Shown in pieces: positions 1 to 11,699 of a stretch of DNA of 64,000 bases. Each line of letters begins with the position of its first letter. The stretch's first letter is position 1. Source of the stretch: Synanceia verrucosa (Eukaryota; Chordata; Actinopteri; Perciformes; Synanceiidae); contig JAQQSB010001448.1 in assembly GCA_029721515.1 (NCBI GenBank), positions 1 through 64,000 on the forward strand, read 5' to 3'. The position numbers and the translations under genes are program-made. Under the pieces are notes generated by a model. That model did not search any database. It was given only the letters and a program-made list of their open reading frames with translations, and was not told where the DNA came from.

Positions 1-3000
1 GGGGGTTTGGGTGACACCTTTGTCTCTTTTTCTTTTTGTTCAATTGGCTTCTAATGTCAGAATGTTCAGTGAACCAACTCACTGTTTTTAACCATACACT
101 CGACCTGGTCCTGGACCCTGCACGGCATTGAAGTAGAACATTTATCAGTCCACACCAACAGAATTCCTTCCTATCAGACCATTACTTGTTAACCTTTGAA
201 TTTTTTCTTCTGGACTACGCTCCATCAGAGTAAATCCATGTACACTAGATGTTTATCTGAAAGTGCTGTAGCCAAAAGCCGTTTAGGATATAATTCCATT
301 AGCTTTTAATTCAATACCTTATATCCAATATACTTGAGGGCTCAGACTTCAGTCCTACTCAAATTGATAATTGTGGTAGATAGTGCTGCAGACTCTACTG
401 CAGGCATCTCTGAGACTCTAAGGTTGCTCCTCTAAAAAGAAGATAGTAAAGCATAGAAAGTTGGCTCCATGGTATAAACTCTCAACAATTCCCAGTTTAA
501 AGCAAGCAGCAAGAAGATTTTGAAAGGAAGTGGCGTTTAACCTTGGTCTCTGCAAAAGCGTCTCTCATTCTGGACTGGCAATGATAGTTTGAAAGCCTTA
601 TAGAAGGCTCTCCGTGGCAAGGCCAGAGCAGCTTATTATTCATCATTAATAGCCAGGAAAATAAAAAGCTCAACCCCAGGTTTTCTTTTCAGCAACACGT
701 AACCAGGCTGGGACAGAGAACCCACACGCTCTATTGAGACCATCTATTCCCAAAACCCCTCAGTAGTAGTGACTTCAAGGAGCTTTAATGAGAAGATTAT
801 AACTATTAGGGAGAAAATCAGTCACACTGTGCCTTTGACTGAAACTGCTTTGTCTTTAAACACAGGAAGCATAGGACTCATTGAAGAACTTGATGTATAC
901 TTGGACTGCCTTTCTCCCATAGACCTCCACAAACTGACTTCATTGATTTCCTCATCTAAGCCTTCTACTTGTCTCTTAGATCCCAACCCAACTTCACTGC
1001 TTAAAGAAGCTTTACCGTTACTGAGGCACCTCTTTATTAAACATGATCAACTTATCTTTGCTGTCAGGCTATGTACCCCAGTCATGGCTTAAAGTAAGTC
1101 GTAATCAAACCTCTTCTGAAGAAGCCCGGTCTTGATCAGAGGTTTTAGCCAACTATAGACCAATATCCAACCTTCCTCTTTTCTCTAAGATCCTTTGAGA
1201 AAGCAGTGTGCAGTCAGCTGTGTGACCATTCCTCCAGAACAATAATCTATTTGAGGACTTTCAGTCCAGGATTTAGAAAATATCACTTAGCACCGAGACC
1301 GCTTCTGAGTGAAAATTACTAATGACTCACTGCTAATTGCAGGCCATTTCTTGGATGGCGCACAATTTTTTTCTTGTTGTTAAGAAATTCAGATAAAACT
1401 GAGGTTATTCTAATTGGCCCTGAAAATCTCTGTGAAATAACCTGTCTAATGACTTATTTACTCTAGGTGGACTTTGTACCAGCCTCGAACACCACTGTAA
1501 GGAATCTAGGGGTAATTTGCGGCCAAGATATGTCCTTCAGCATCCACATAAGGAAATGCAAACAGCTAGAACAGCTTTTTTTTTTCATCCTGCGTGGCAC
1601 ATTGCAAAAAAAATAAGACATATTCTCTCCTGCAAAACTGATGCAGAAAAAATTAGTCCATGCATTTTATAACTTCCAGGCTGGACTATGTAGCAACTTC
1701 GTTATTATCAGGCTGCCCTAATAAGTCTATCGAGGACTCTCCAGCTGGTCCAGAGCGCTGCAGCACGTGTTCCTGACCAGAACCAGGAAGAAAAAGAGAC
1801 CATATTTCTCCGGTGTTAGCCTCTCTCTGCACTGGCTCCCTGTAAAATCTAGAATAGAATTTAAAATCCTCCTCCTCTTCACCTACGGAAGGCACTTAAT
1901 GGTCAGGCACCATCTTATCTTAAAGAGCTAATAGTGCCTTATAATCCTGCCTAAGAACTCTACGCTCTCAGAATGCAGGACTATTAGCGGTTCCTAGGGT
2001 TTATAAAAAGTAGAATGGGAGCTAGAGCTTTCAGTTATCAAGCTCCTCTTCTGTGGAACCAACTCCCTACTTTCCAGTCCAGGAGGCCAGACACCATCCC
2101 CTTATTCCAAGAGTAGGCTTAAGACTTTCCTTTGCAGATAGTGCTTATAGTTAGGACTGATCCAAGGTTGACTCAGCTGCCTTGGATCAGATCTGATCCA
2201 TAGTTATGCTGCTATAGGTCTATGGACTCGCCAGGGAGGACTTCCTCCCCTCTACGACACACTGAGCTTCTCTTATTGCTTCATTTGGATGCCTCCATTA
2301 AGTCATCATTTTACTAACTCATCTTCTTTCCCGGAGCCCCTGTGCTCTCTCCAGCTCCCAGGTGTCTGTGAGCTGAGGCTACTTGTTGATGAGAAGGAGG
2401 TGATGTCATCCAGAGCTTCGATCTGTCCTGATGGTGGTGAGATGGAGAGAGAGGCGATGCTGCTCAGGTTGTATCTGTTAGAGTAGTGGAGAAGAGGATG
2501 TGTTTACTCTTCCTCCCTTTAACACATGCTGCAGATTAGGTTTTGTGCCTCGTAGTCCCTGTCGTTCTCATCTCACAGGTATCCATGGATCCAGTCTACC
2601 TGTGGTGGAGTAGTGGTTGTGCAGACCAGTCAGGCTTCATCTTCTGTGGTTCTGGGTGACGTGGTGGTGATGAGGTCATCCTGTCTGCAGAGTTTCTCCT
2701 GTTTGGTGTGTAGTGGAGTGGAAGATGTGCTGCCCAGGCTTCTTCTGGTTGGCATGGTGGAGAGGATGACATGCTTCTCATCCTTTGCTGATAAGCAGTT
2801 GATGATGCTCTTACATCCCCTTGGACACTCTCATACAATTCTATATATATATATATACACACTGTATATTAGCTGTTGTTATATTGAGGTTGGACATTTC
2901 CATACAATTTTGTATGTTAGTGTTAATGTGTTTTCATTGTTGTTATTCTGTACACATGGCATCTATTGCACGTCTGTCCATCCTGGAAGAGGGATCCCTC

Positions 3001-3205
3001 CTCTGTTGCTCTTCCTGAGGTTTCTTCCGTTTCTTTTCCCTGTTAAAATGTTTTTTTTTTTGGGAGTTTTTCCTTAGTCGATCGAGGGTCATTGTAAAGG
3101 ACAAGAGGGTGTCATATTCTGTACAGATTATGTAAGCCATTAGAGCAAATTCATAATTTGTGATATTGGGCTATACAAATAAAGTTGACTTGACTTGACT
3201 TGACT
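1..3205 (+). mobile_element. L2/Maui-like LINE, 5' end outside window
   Basis: A non-LTR retrotransposon relic. The window opens inside the endonuclease domain: around 60-205 a short reading matches the SDHYLLTFEF-type end of an APE endonuclease. Reverse transcriptase remnants follow from about 769 to 2140, then a long 3' UTR containing a (TA)n run near 2841-2865. The element ends with a CAAATAAAG-like stretch and a (TTGACT)n tail at 3185-3205. Short-repeat tails of this kind are typical of L2-clade elements. Many stops and frameshifts mean it is inactive. The clade is inferred from the RT C-terminal style and the tail; a related clade such as Rex1 is possible. Confidence 0.8.
769..2140 (+). 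pseudogene. L2-like reverse transcriptase remnant
   Basis: The longest open piece (769-1092) carries the linker before the RT, with SSSKPSTCLLDPNPTSLLKE. This is the usual teleost L2 wording just before the first RT motif. The frame then breaks at the position of the ..SWK..KP.LKK motif near 1085-1120. Further downstream, separate frames show remnants of NLGVI (about 1500), LLSGCPNKSIE (about 1700) and GARAFSYQAPLLWNQLP (about 2018-2070), in the order expected for the RT-to-C-terminus region. At least four frame changes separate them, and the catalytic YADD box is not readable. No protein can be made from this copy. Confidence 0.8.
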
Positions 3206-3640
3206 AATCAAATTCAGTAGATGAAGAATTCCTGTTTTGATTGTCCCAATCAGCGTCATCCACTCATCGGGTAAAAGTTCTGCTTTAGGGCTGCTCTGCC
3301 TTCTTTCCATTAGAGTCACAAGACTGCCATGGTTTCTCATGCAGTCACATTCGATGTCGCCGTCCAAGGATTATGAAGGTGGCCCGCAAACATAGGTCCG
3401 GGGTGTTGTGGCAGATATGTCCATGTTACCACGCAGCAGCAGTTGTGGGCCATTCAGCGAAAACGGCATACTCATATTCCCACTTTTACTTATGCCCCTC
3501 GTCATTCAGGAGGTCACAAACCACAAACACAATCTCTCACTCACATCCTTCCCACCATGATTTGTTAGGTATTACATCACTTATTTCAAACACATCAAGA
3601 CAGGTGTCACTTCCGCCTCAGACCTTTCTGTTTATGTCAC
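3206..3640. other. Spacer, nothing recognised
   Basis: No coding domain, RNA gene or repeat family was recognised between the LINE tail and the CA-rich stretch. The open frame at 3373-3975 owes its length to the CA-rich DNA that follows. Confidence 0.4.
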
Positions 3641-3870
3641 AACAAATAATGCTCATGCTAGCACAAAGTCATCTCACACACACACACACAGAACCCAACA
3701 AAACAGTAACCCTTTCATGTGGCCATTTGTCACACACACACACACACACAGAGAGCACAAACCTTCCTTCCTTCCTCTCCCACCCTCCCATTTCCCCCAA
3801 TAACTTCCGGTCAGATCAAATGGTTCGTGCACTAGCACAATGTCATCTCACTCACACACACACACTCACA
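3641..3870. repeat. CA-rich diverged tandem duplication
   Basis: Two diverged units with a period of about 175 bp share the wording CTAGCACAA(A/T)GTCATCTCAC followed by a CA run (3657-3692 and 3831-3870). A third CA run lies at 3730-3751. The reading frame across it is low complexity (THTHTH) and not a gene. Confidence 0.6.
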
Positions 3871-3897
3871 CTGAAAATAAGTGTACCTTATATACTA

Positions 3898-4015
3898 CTA
3901 GTGTATCCCAGCTGTCTTAGGGTGAAAGACAGGGTACACCCTGGACAAGTCTCCAGTTCATCACAGGACACATAGAGACAGTGGCCACTCACACTCACAT
4001 TTCACACCTACAGTC
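3898..4015 (-). mobile_element. V-SINE 3' fragment
   Basis: On the minus strand this reads as the 3' half of the V-SINE that is almost complete at 6219-6583. It runs from the GGTGTGAATGTGAGTGTGAG stretch through the GTGTACCCTG block to CAGCTGGGATA. The head and the central domain are missing. Confidence 0.75.
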
Positions 4016-4645
4016 GAGAATTTTACATCAACTGACAAAATGGGTATAAGCCTAAACTCTGTCCATATTTAGCGAAAAGGTTCACAGGAAAATATTTAAT
4101 TTGTTGATTGGACAGTTGGAGCCTCTCTTGAGTCTTTGTAAAAAACACCTCTCATATTTACACACTATGCAACGTGCTTTGTTGACAACTTGTGTTTCAG
4201 GCGTAAATTTTTTCTAACATCTCGCCCCGTCATCCATTAAGCTGTCGATACCGTCCTTTCAATGCACTCGCTGTGAAGTCGCCGCTGTCTCTCATCTGCA
4301 GTCCATTCACTCCCTATTCAAAAATCCATATGGTCGAAGCGTGACGTAGAGGGCAGGCTACTCCTTCTCCTTCTCATCCTTGAATTGGCACGATTCACCT
4401 GCCATAAACACAGTCTCTTCATCAAACAAAATGGATTTTACTCTTTCAGAAGCTACCGCTGCTTAGCTAGGTGACGAAGGATCCAGTGAAAGCTGACACA
4501 CATTTTATGAAATAAAAAACAAAATAAACACATGTCAAGAGTGTAGTTATCAGATAACTCCATAACGTTTTAGCGTTATCTGTTTGCTAACAACCAGCAT
4601 GGACATTGAGAAATATGTAGTAAAATAACCATGACATGATTGGAA
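4016..4645. other. Spacer, nothing recognised
   Basis: Unique-looking DNA. No domain or repeat family was recognised on either strand. Confidence 0.4.
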
Positions 4646-4649
4646 GTTA

Positions 4650-4840
4650 ATTGGCTATTTTAAATTGACTGTAGGTGTGAATGTGAGTGTGGTGGTTGTC
4701 TGTCTCTATGTGTCCTGTGATGAACTGGAGACTTGTCCAGGGTGTACCCTGTCTTTCACCTAAAACAGCTGGGATAGACTCCAGCCCCCATGACCCTATG
4801 AGAGGATAAGAGGTAGAAAATGGGCCGGATGGAATAGACA
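4650..4840 (+). mobile_element. V-SINE 3' fragment
   Basis: Plus-strand copy of the 3' portion of the same SINE. It starts in TTTAAATTGACTGTAGGTG and runs through GTGTACCCTGTC and CAGCTGGGATAGACTCC to a degenerate GGTAGAAAATGG...GGATGG tail. The tRNA-like head is absent, so it is 5' truncated. Confidence 0.8.
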
Positions 4841-6218
4841 TTGTTTACATTATTTGCAGTAAATTAGTATTAATTGCATAAATTAAAGTTTCTTTAAGTC
4901 CGTCAAGGCTGTCAGTGTTATATGTATAAAATATAAAATATGAAAGTCTTACTTTTCAGGATTCATCTCACTTTCGCTGGTACTGGTCCACATTGGATGT
5001 AGCCTAACCCTGTAGCCAAGTCTCAAAGCGGAAGTTGACGTCATGTGAAAGGGTCTAGTTCCAGCATTGTGTGTAAAATTGGCAGGTCATTGTGTGTATT
5101 TTGCGGAAGCAGTGTATAACTTGCAATGTCTCTTGCAGCCTCTGGTGGCAATGTTGGACACGTCTTGGTCTCATAAACCCATCCTGGCATGTGAGACCAA
5201 TAAATAAGAGAACATCAGAAAGGCATGAGGTGGGCCTTAACAGTAGAACAACTATACTAACTGATAATACTAGACACAGTAATCACACATATATTCAACA
5301 ATGACTTATACAATTAATGTGCAGAGGACACAGAAAAGACAGAAGATCAAGAGACATCAGAAGAGACTGAGGACAGTGAGGACAAAGATGTAGAGAGATA
5401 CAAACTGGGAACACAGAGACAGAGCATCATCAAAAAGTCTGAGACAAACACCTACAACACGAGACATGTCCCCAGCTAAATGATGGAGAGTTGGTTCTAA
5501 AGAAATATTGACAAATAAATGTATTTTGTCAAAATTATCGTTTCATTTGTGATTTCTTGTAAATTAAGACTAGCATTAGGAGACCACAGTGCAGGGAGAG
5601 CCGCTGGCATGGAGGTGAGGACATCAGTCTTAACTTATAAATCAATGTTAAAAAAAGCCAAATCATGTTAAAAAGGCCAGATTTTTCCAAACACATCTTG
5701 GCACTAAAGTCTCACTCTTGTCATTTCGTTGCAGCCCCTGCTGAAAAGAAACACAGAACTTAAATGAATTTTGATCCAGTGGTGGACTCAGGCTGTCCTG
5801 AGGACAGGGCAAACAAAAAATAAAAGTGTGAGAACTGCAGGAGTTGTTCATCCTGCATCTGTTTCACACTGAGCTGCAAGTGTTTGCAGGTCCCCAGGTT
5901 GATAAACCAGTGGAACAATATGTCATCAGCAAAGAGAGACAGAGATGCATTTTATGCCATTATTATATAGTAGGCAGTAGAGAAAGAAAATGAAGTGAGC
6001 ATAGGGAGCCTAGTGTTTTCCAGCTCAGAGCTTTGTTATCATCATGATGACACCAGCTCAAAACTACTGTTTGAATTAACTGGGAGCCAGAATGGAGTTG
6101 AGCTCCCATGAAGAGAAAGAAAATCCATCATCAACATCTGTAGAGTCTTGACCAAAAATTTAATTACAAATACAATTTTCAATGTAATGAGTATTATTTA
6201 TACTAATGTGATAGATCA
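4841..6218. other. Spacer, nothing recognised
   Basis: AT-rich DNA with scattered short frames. No family or domain was recognised. The open frames at 5092-5304 and 5663-5851 show no conserved motif. Confidence 0.4.
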
Positions 6219-6583
6219 CAGCACAGTGGTGTAGTGGTTAGCACTGTTGCCTCACAGAAAAAAGGTACTGGGTTCGATTCCTGGTCTGGGGTCTTTCTGT
6301 GTGGAGTTTGCATGTTCTCCCCGTGTCTGTGTGGGTTCTCTCCAGGTACTCCAGCTTCCTCCCACCATCCAAAAACATGCATGAGGATTAGGTTAATTGG
6401 TTAATTTAAATTGACCATAGGTGTGAATGTGAGTGTGAGTGGTTGTCTGTCTCTATGTGTCCTGTGATGAACTGGAGACTTGTCCAGGGTGTACCCTGCC
6501 TTTCACCCGAAGACAGCTGGGATAGACTCAGCCCCCCACGACCCAATGAGAGGATAAGTGGTAGAAAATGGATGGATGGATGT
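6219..6583 (+). mobile_element. Nearly complete V-SINE, tRNA-derived
   Basis: A ~365 bp SINE with all the expected parts. The tRNA-like head has an A box (GTGGTGTAGTGGTTAGC, about 6225-6241) and a B box (GGTTCGATTCC, about 6271-6281), the internal RNA polymerase III promoter. The V-SINE central domain follows (TGTGTGGAGTTTGCATGTTC, about 6297-6316), then a 3' region ending in (GGAT)n at about 6570-6583. The tail probably mimics a partner LINE. It is the best SINE copy in the window and the reference for the fragments at 3898, 4650, 8729, 9275 and 40437. Confidence 0.85.
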
Positions 6584-8555
6584 TTGTCTTGATTTTAACT
6601 AACAAAGGCTGCCATGAAGCAGCTTCAGTAGCTGCTGGCTGGCGGTAGAAAATGGATGGATGGAATGTGATGAACTAAAATAAACTTGTTTTCCAAAAGA
6701 AATGTGCACCCATTGTTTCATGCACAACAGTTTACACCATCAAACCACCATGGAGGGTAATAGAAAATAGAAGCGTAAACTATGTCCGCTGTGAGGATGC
6801 GCAGTTGGTGGCGTGATTAGCGCACTCAAACCATTTAGCCCTAGCCCCATGAGATGCACAAAATATGAGAAAGAGTGAGTATTTTTCTCACTTGTCTGCC
6901 AAAAGACTGTGGAGCCAAACAAGATCACATCACTCCTGCTCTTAGATATCTGCAATTGTTTCAGAGTTGGTTTCAGAATACATATCACATACATGTATAT
7001 ACACACACACTACTCATAATATTCAACTTTTGGGTGAAATTTCTGGAAAATGGAAAAAGTTCATGGTACAGTGATATAATATCATGATAGTAGGACATTT
7101 AACTAACAGCATGCAATGGTAATTTCTTCATCTTAAATAATTTATTCTGGAACAAAACTAACAACAGTGGTGGGTCTACCACAACAAAAAATGTAAATAA
7201 CTTGTCATGTGTCCTTGAGCATCAATTACCCTCAGGTCATTGATGTTCTAGTGTGCTGGGGTTACAACCCTCAACCACGCTGAATCAGCTGATCTCATAG
7301 GTTTTCTATGGGCTTCAGGTGTGGAGAAAGAGCAGGCCACTCCATTTGAGGTACCCCAGCCTCCAGCAGCCGTTCCTGATGATGTGACCTCAATGAGCTG
7401 GAACACTGTCATCCATGGCGATGAAATCAGGTCTGTGCCACGATGGGAGGCAGCTGTATTTAAGTGATTCATGAATAGTGTAAGGTTATATGATAAGTAA
7501 TTTAAGCTCATATTCTGGCCTCATTATATTGAATTTGTCCTCACTTTTATATATGAAAATTAATAAACCAACACCAAATTATTTAGGGGGCTTAAGAATA
7601 TTCAGGAGGGCTTTAGCCCCCTAAAATAGGCTGGTGATGTCACTGCTTGCGGTAAAGATGAAGGAAACATGAGCTCAGACCATCAGTGCTGCTCCTCTTC
7701 AGGATGTAATGACAGCAGAGACCTGTCAATCACACAGTAGCCACGCCCCCAAAGCAGCTCCTGATTTATGTGTTTTTTTCACCATATATTTGACCATCAG
7801 TCAGTAAATGGACATCCTGTGGTATTATAACATTATTTCAACTAACCATTCAGATCCATAATCTCATGTTTACAATGTTTACAGAGGTAACACACCAGGG
7901 GAGTATTCCATCAAAATCAGCTAATCATAGCGGTAAGCTTAAGTGATTAAACCTCATTTGAAGTAGCGTCAACTTTAACATGAGGCTGAAGCCGTTCTAT
8001 TAACGGCGTTTAAGCTGCTCCTCAGTGGAGTTAACTTCAGTGAAGTTTATGCAGTCTTCTATTGAAGCGCATCGTAGAGTACATAAGAAGCCCAGACCAT
8101 GTGATTGTTGAAAAGCGTGATCATGTCAAAGAATCGGGCTGATTTTTCAATAGTGCAGAGCAAAACATGTTTTGAAACTCTCGAGAGGTATAAACCAATA
8201 ATAACCAAGAAGGAAATACTTCACTAATTAACAAGGCAAGATACATGGCCTGGCAGGAAATAGCCGACCGCTAAAATGTGTTAAGTTTTATCACACAATG
8301 CTGAATGTCAGTTTTGTTTTTTCAAAGTAAGGTTATGGGTTCCATGGCGTTTACATGACCTGTCAGTAGTAGAGAGGAAACACTACAGTCTGACATGTAG
8401 GAGACCCTTGATTGATTCCCAATCAGTGCAAATGAAGGTGTAAAATATTTTCATACTTATAGAAGCAGTCTTGTCAGTTCTAATTTCTTTTCATGTGTAA
8501 AAGTACTCACACTTGAACTAATATGCCAAACTGTGATATCTTTGAACAGGAGCGG
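6584..8555. other. Spacer with minor repeat scraps
   Basis: A 25 bp V-SINE tail scrap (GGTAGAAAATGGATGGATGG) sits at 6644-6665. Around 7898-8060 the wording (GGGGAGTATTCCATCAAAAT, later TTAACTTCAGTGAAG) resembles fish Harbinger/Kolobok-type miniature transposons, but no matching ends were found. Nothing else was recognised, including in the frame at 7248-7511. Confidence 0.35.
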
Positions 8556-8728
8556 TGCTATTTATACGATATTTACACAATATGCCTTTTGTATTTGGAA
8601 TAATGAGAGAATTTATTGTAAAAAAAAAAACATTACTCAGTTTTCAATTATTTATCTTTGTCATGTTTTTTCCTGTACTTCAAGGAAGATCAAAGTTGTG
8701 CTGTTCTAAAGTTGGTACCTTCTTGCTG

Positions 8729-8763
8729 TGAGGCGACAGTCTAACCACTGCACCACCGTGCCA
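8729..8763 (-). mobile_element. V-SINE tRNA-head fragment
   Basis: On the minus strand this reads GGCACGGTGGTGCAGTGG followed by TTAGAC...CTCACAGCAAG, the A-box half of the V-SINE head. The same scrap occurs at the outer edge of block B (40437-40467). Confidence 0.65.
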
Positions 8764-9274
8764 CTGTAATTCATCATCTGTGCCTCGCTAACTAGCACCA
8801 GGGTGAGTTACAGCAATGACAAACCCCTGCTTCACAGCTAAACTCAGATGGCTGTGGTTGCAGAGGGAGGGAGATGTTTAAGAGTGGGGACAAGAAGAGG
8901 AGCTGTACTGCCCAGATTAGTGGCCAAATGCAAAGTTTATTGAAGAACATCATTTATTAAACTTGTGGGATTAAAAGTCCCTGGTATTTTTTTGTATTTC
9001 ACTGTAAATATGAGTGACAATATTAATAAATGAACTGATATATTGCCTCCCAAATGACTAGAACAAAGCCTCCTCTGCTATCTTTGAAGATGGAATTTGT
9101 AGCCATTAGTTCCCCCTTGAAATGTTGTTTTTGTGCCCAGTATGTGAGAGCATTCCCAAAATTATTAAGTAGTACTTTTACTGTGTACTTTTTGAGTAAT
9201 CCTTTCTCAAATTCTCTTGCCTTGTTGTCTTTATATGAGTTAAATGTCCATTTTTAATATATGTTTAAAAAAAA

Positions 9275-9325
9275 CAAATCCATCCATCCATCCATCCATT
9301 CTCCTCAGCTTATCCAGGATCAGGT
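9275..9325 (-). mobile_element. SINE/LINE 3' tail scrap
   Basis: The reverse complement gives GGATAAGCTGAGGAG followed by (ATGG)n, matching the GGATAAG...ATGGATGG tail shared by V-SINE copies. Confidence 0.5.
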
Positions 9326-9956
9326 GCATGGGGGGTAGCAGCTTCCCATGGGCCCACCACCCATGAGAGGGAGCCAAGGGGGTCTGGGTGCGCTGTGAGT
9401 TGGTGGCAGAACAGCACAACTTTGATCTTCCTTGAAGTACAGGAAAAACACTGACAAAGATAAATAATTGAAAACTGAGCAATGTTTTTTTTTTTTCAAA
9501 AAAATTCCTCATTATTCCAAATAAAAAGGCATATTGTGTAAATATAGTATGAATGGTAAAATGTCTTTGTTTGGCTGCCATAGGGGAGGACAGAACACCT
9601 TTATGACTGGCTCCCCTGCACCTTATGGTTTGTGTATTTACTTTTGGTTATGTACAGTTACATCTGTTTTATTCCTGTGTTCTGTGTATCTTTGTGCTTC
9701 TGTTGGTCACTTCAGGTTCAGTATGTATTGTCAAATTTACAAATGCATTCTAGCAACAATTAATGGTGAGATTTGAGATTACAAAACTCTCTTGCGCCCC
9801 CCTCCATTTTGAAAACGTTCCCTCAAGGAAACTAAACTAGTAACTGCTCCTAAGATGGATCATAAGATTACTCTCTAAAAAGTTCAAGAAGTTCAAAATG
9901 TTAAACAAATAAAAGCTGTCTTCTTGTTTTCCAGCTAAGGCATTTCCAGTGGATAC

Positions 9957-10121
9957 TCACTATATATACGTATATATACGTACATATATACATCGTACAT
10001 TACATTACGTATCATATGCGTATGTAATGTATGTATCTCAATATGCATTATATATCGTGTATCTGTATATATATCATTATATATACGCATATATATATGC
10101 ATTATATATGCAATATATACG

Positions 10122-10172
<51 letters not shown>
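9957..10172. repeat. (TA)n/(TG)n microsatellite
   Basis: About 215 bp of imperfect TA-rich repeat ending in a pure (TG)n run. At the matching place in block B there is only a pure (AT)n run of about 75 bp (39785-39859). Confidence 0.9.
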
Positions 10173-10384
10173 ATATATTGTTTTATGAGGCCAAACTCTT
10201 TCTACTTTGCTGTGAGGCCTATACTGAAAGGCTGAATACGTTATAGTCTACCCTAATCACTGTAGCCTGATGGATGAACAAATCAAATTCAAACCTTATT
10301 AATAAATAGGATATCTTGTAAACTATACTGCATGATCCAAATAGAGTATTATTTGATAAACGTTTAAAGTTTCATCACATTTTG

Positions 10385-10645
10385 GGCCTGAAATCCATGC
10401 TGAATCCACCCTTCTGATGGGATCAGTTTAATCCAGATTTTTTGGATCAAAGTGATCCCAATCCCACTAAAAACTCTTAAAACCCAAACCAAAGGTTTGA
10501 TCCACATCAAAACCCAGATTGGATTACATGATCTAATCTGATTACATAATCCGTTTTCTTTTGAAAAGCCATTTTCAAGATTTGATCCAATCCGTTATCC
10601 AAAATCTGAGTGGATTACTTTTGAAAAACTGGGCCCTGGTTATTA
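10385..10645 (-). mobile_element. MITE-like repeat, GGGCCCAGTTTTTCAAAA end
   Basis: The minus strand starts GGGCCCAGTTTTTCAAAA. It is rich in repeated GGAT(C/T) and TGGATCAAA words across about 250 bp. The start resembles fish Harbinger/Kolobok-type miniature elements. The inverted partner is at 39325-39600. No clean far end was found. Confidence 0.45.
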
Positions 10646-11224
10646 TACAGAAGCATTAAGGTTAACTGTTGTTTTATGAACTGGAACAATTGATACAACC
10701 TGTCATCCTTAAATCCAGTTTCTAATACATTGATCTGAATGATTTTTATTTTTAAAAAAGACAGATCCTTTGTTTTCTTTTAACTAAAAATGACTAAAAC
10801 TAGACAAAAACTATCACATATAGAAATGACTAAAATGTCACCAAAACTAAAAGTATTTTCATTCCAAAAGACTTAAGACTAAATCTAAAATGGCTGCCTA
10901 AAACAACACTGGTTTTACTGTAATTCTCCACTAACTTTTGAGATTTTTTTCAGCTCCATACTGGAAAATAACAAAGTAACACAGTACAAAATAAACAATT
11001 ACAACAAAATAGGAGCAAAACAGACATGTAGTCTGACTAATTAAAACAAATGAAAAATAGAAACAAGTACCTCACATAACAGCAAATCTAGCTTTGGTTA
11101 TTTATCAATGCATAGAAGTTAATGTGAGTTAACATTAACATATTGTAATATGAACTTTCTAAACTGTTCATATGGATATTACTACTGACTAACCTCTATT
11201 CCCTTATGTTTTCTCAGTGGCAAG

Positions 11225-11259
<35 letters not shown>

Positions 11260-11539
11260 TCAGTATATTGTGTTTTCTTTAATAAAAATGTAAATGAAAT
11301 TGTCTTATTTTATCATCATCCCATGATATTTATTTTGATATGATCAACATGTGAAACTGGTGAGTGTGACCCAGTTAGTCCTCATTTAGTTTTGGCTGAC
11401 AATTATATTTTAATAATAATCCATTTTATGAACAGATTGCCTGTCACGTTACCTGTTACTCAAAGACACTGTACATCAAAGGTGACATAAAAGCACAATA
11501 TTTGAAAAGATCATAACAGTATCTATATAAAAGCAATCA
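10646..11539. other. Block A spacer with (TG)n
   Basis: AT-rich spacer containing a (GT)n run at 11229-11256, paired with the (AC)n run at 38681-38715 in block B. No coding content was recognised. Confidence 0.5.
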
Positions 11540-11690
11540 AACATTAAAAGCAATTCTGAATAAGTGAGTTTTTTCCAGGGATTTGATTCTGGGTAGGTCT
11601 GAGCAGGTGTGAATGTTTATGGGCAGAGTGTGGGGGCAGCAACAGTAAAAGCCCCAGGTCCGGTTCTTGGTTCTGTGTGAAAGGAGAGGA
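11540..11690 (-). pseudogene. L2-type LINE C-terminus scrap, block A
   Basis: The minus strand reads GPGAFTVAAPTL, then a broken stretch, then a SLEKTHLFRIAFNV end followed by a stop. This is the last ~50 residues of a CR1/L2-group ORF2 protein (the usual form is ..FAVAAPKLWN..LK..LFSLAF). The start of the LINE 3' UTR lies below it. The remainder of the LINE is absent. The copy in block B (38240-38402, plus) has the same breaks, so decay preceded the duplication. Confidence 0.65.
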
Positions 11691-11699
11691 GGTGGGCAT

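Larger units (their letters stand above)
8556..9563. repeat. Long imperfect palindrome, ~150 bp arms
   Basis: The arm at about 8556-8709 (ACACAATATGCCTTTT ... CAAAGTTGTGCTGTTCT) is the reverse complement of about 9410-9563, with small indels and different A-run lengths. About 700 bp separates the arms. The right arm is the start of block A. The left arm is a same-orientation match to the end of block B at 40255-40465. Confidence 0.8.

Noticed and set aside
3641..3870. CRISPR-like or satellite array
   Set aside because: Only two diverged units around CA runs; no regular repeat-spacer pattern.
3373..3975. 200-codon open frame
   Set aside because: Its length comes from CA microsatellites (THTHTH) and reversed V-SINE sequence; no domain.
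9949..10246. Tyr/Ile-rich frames
   Set aside because: Translation of a TA/TG microsatellite.
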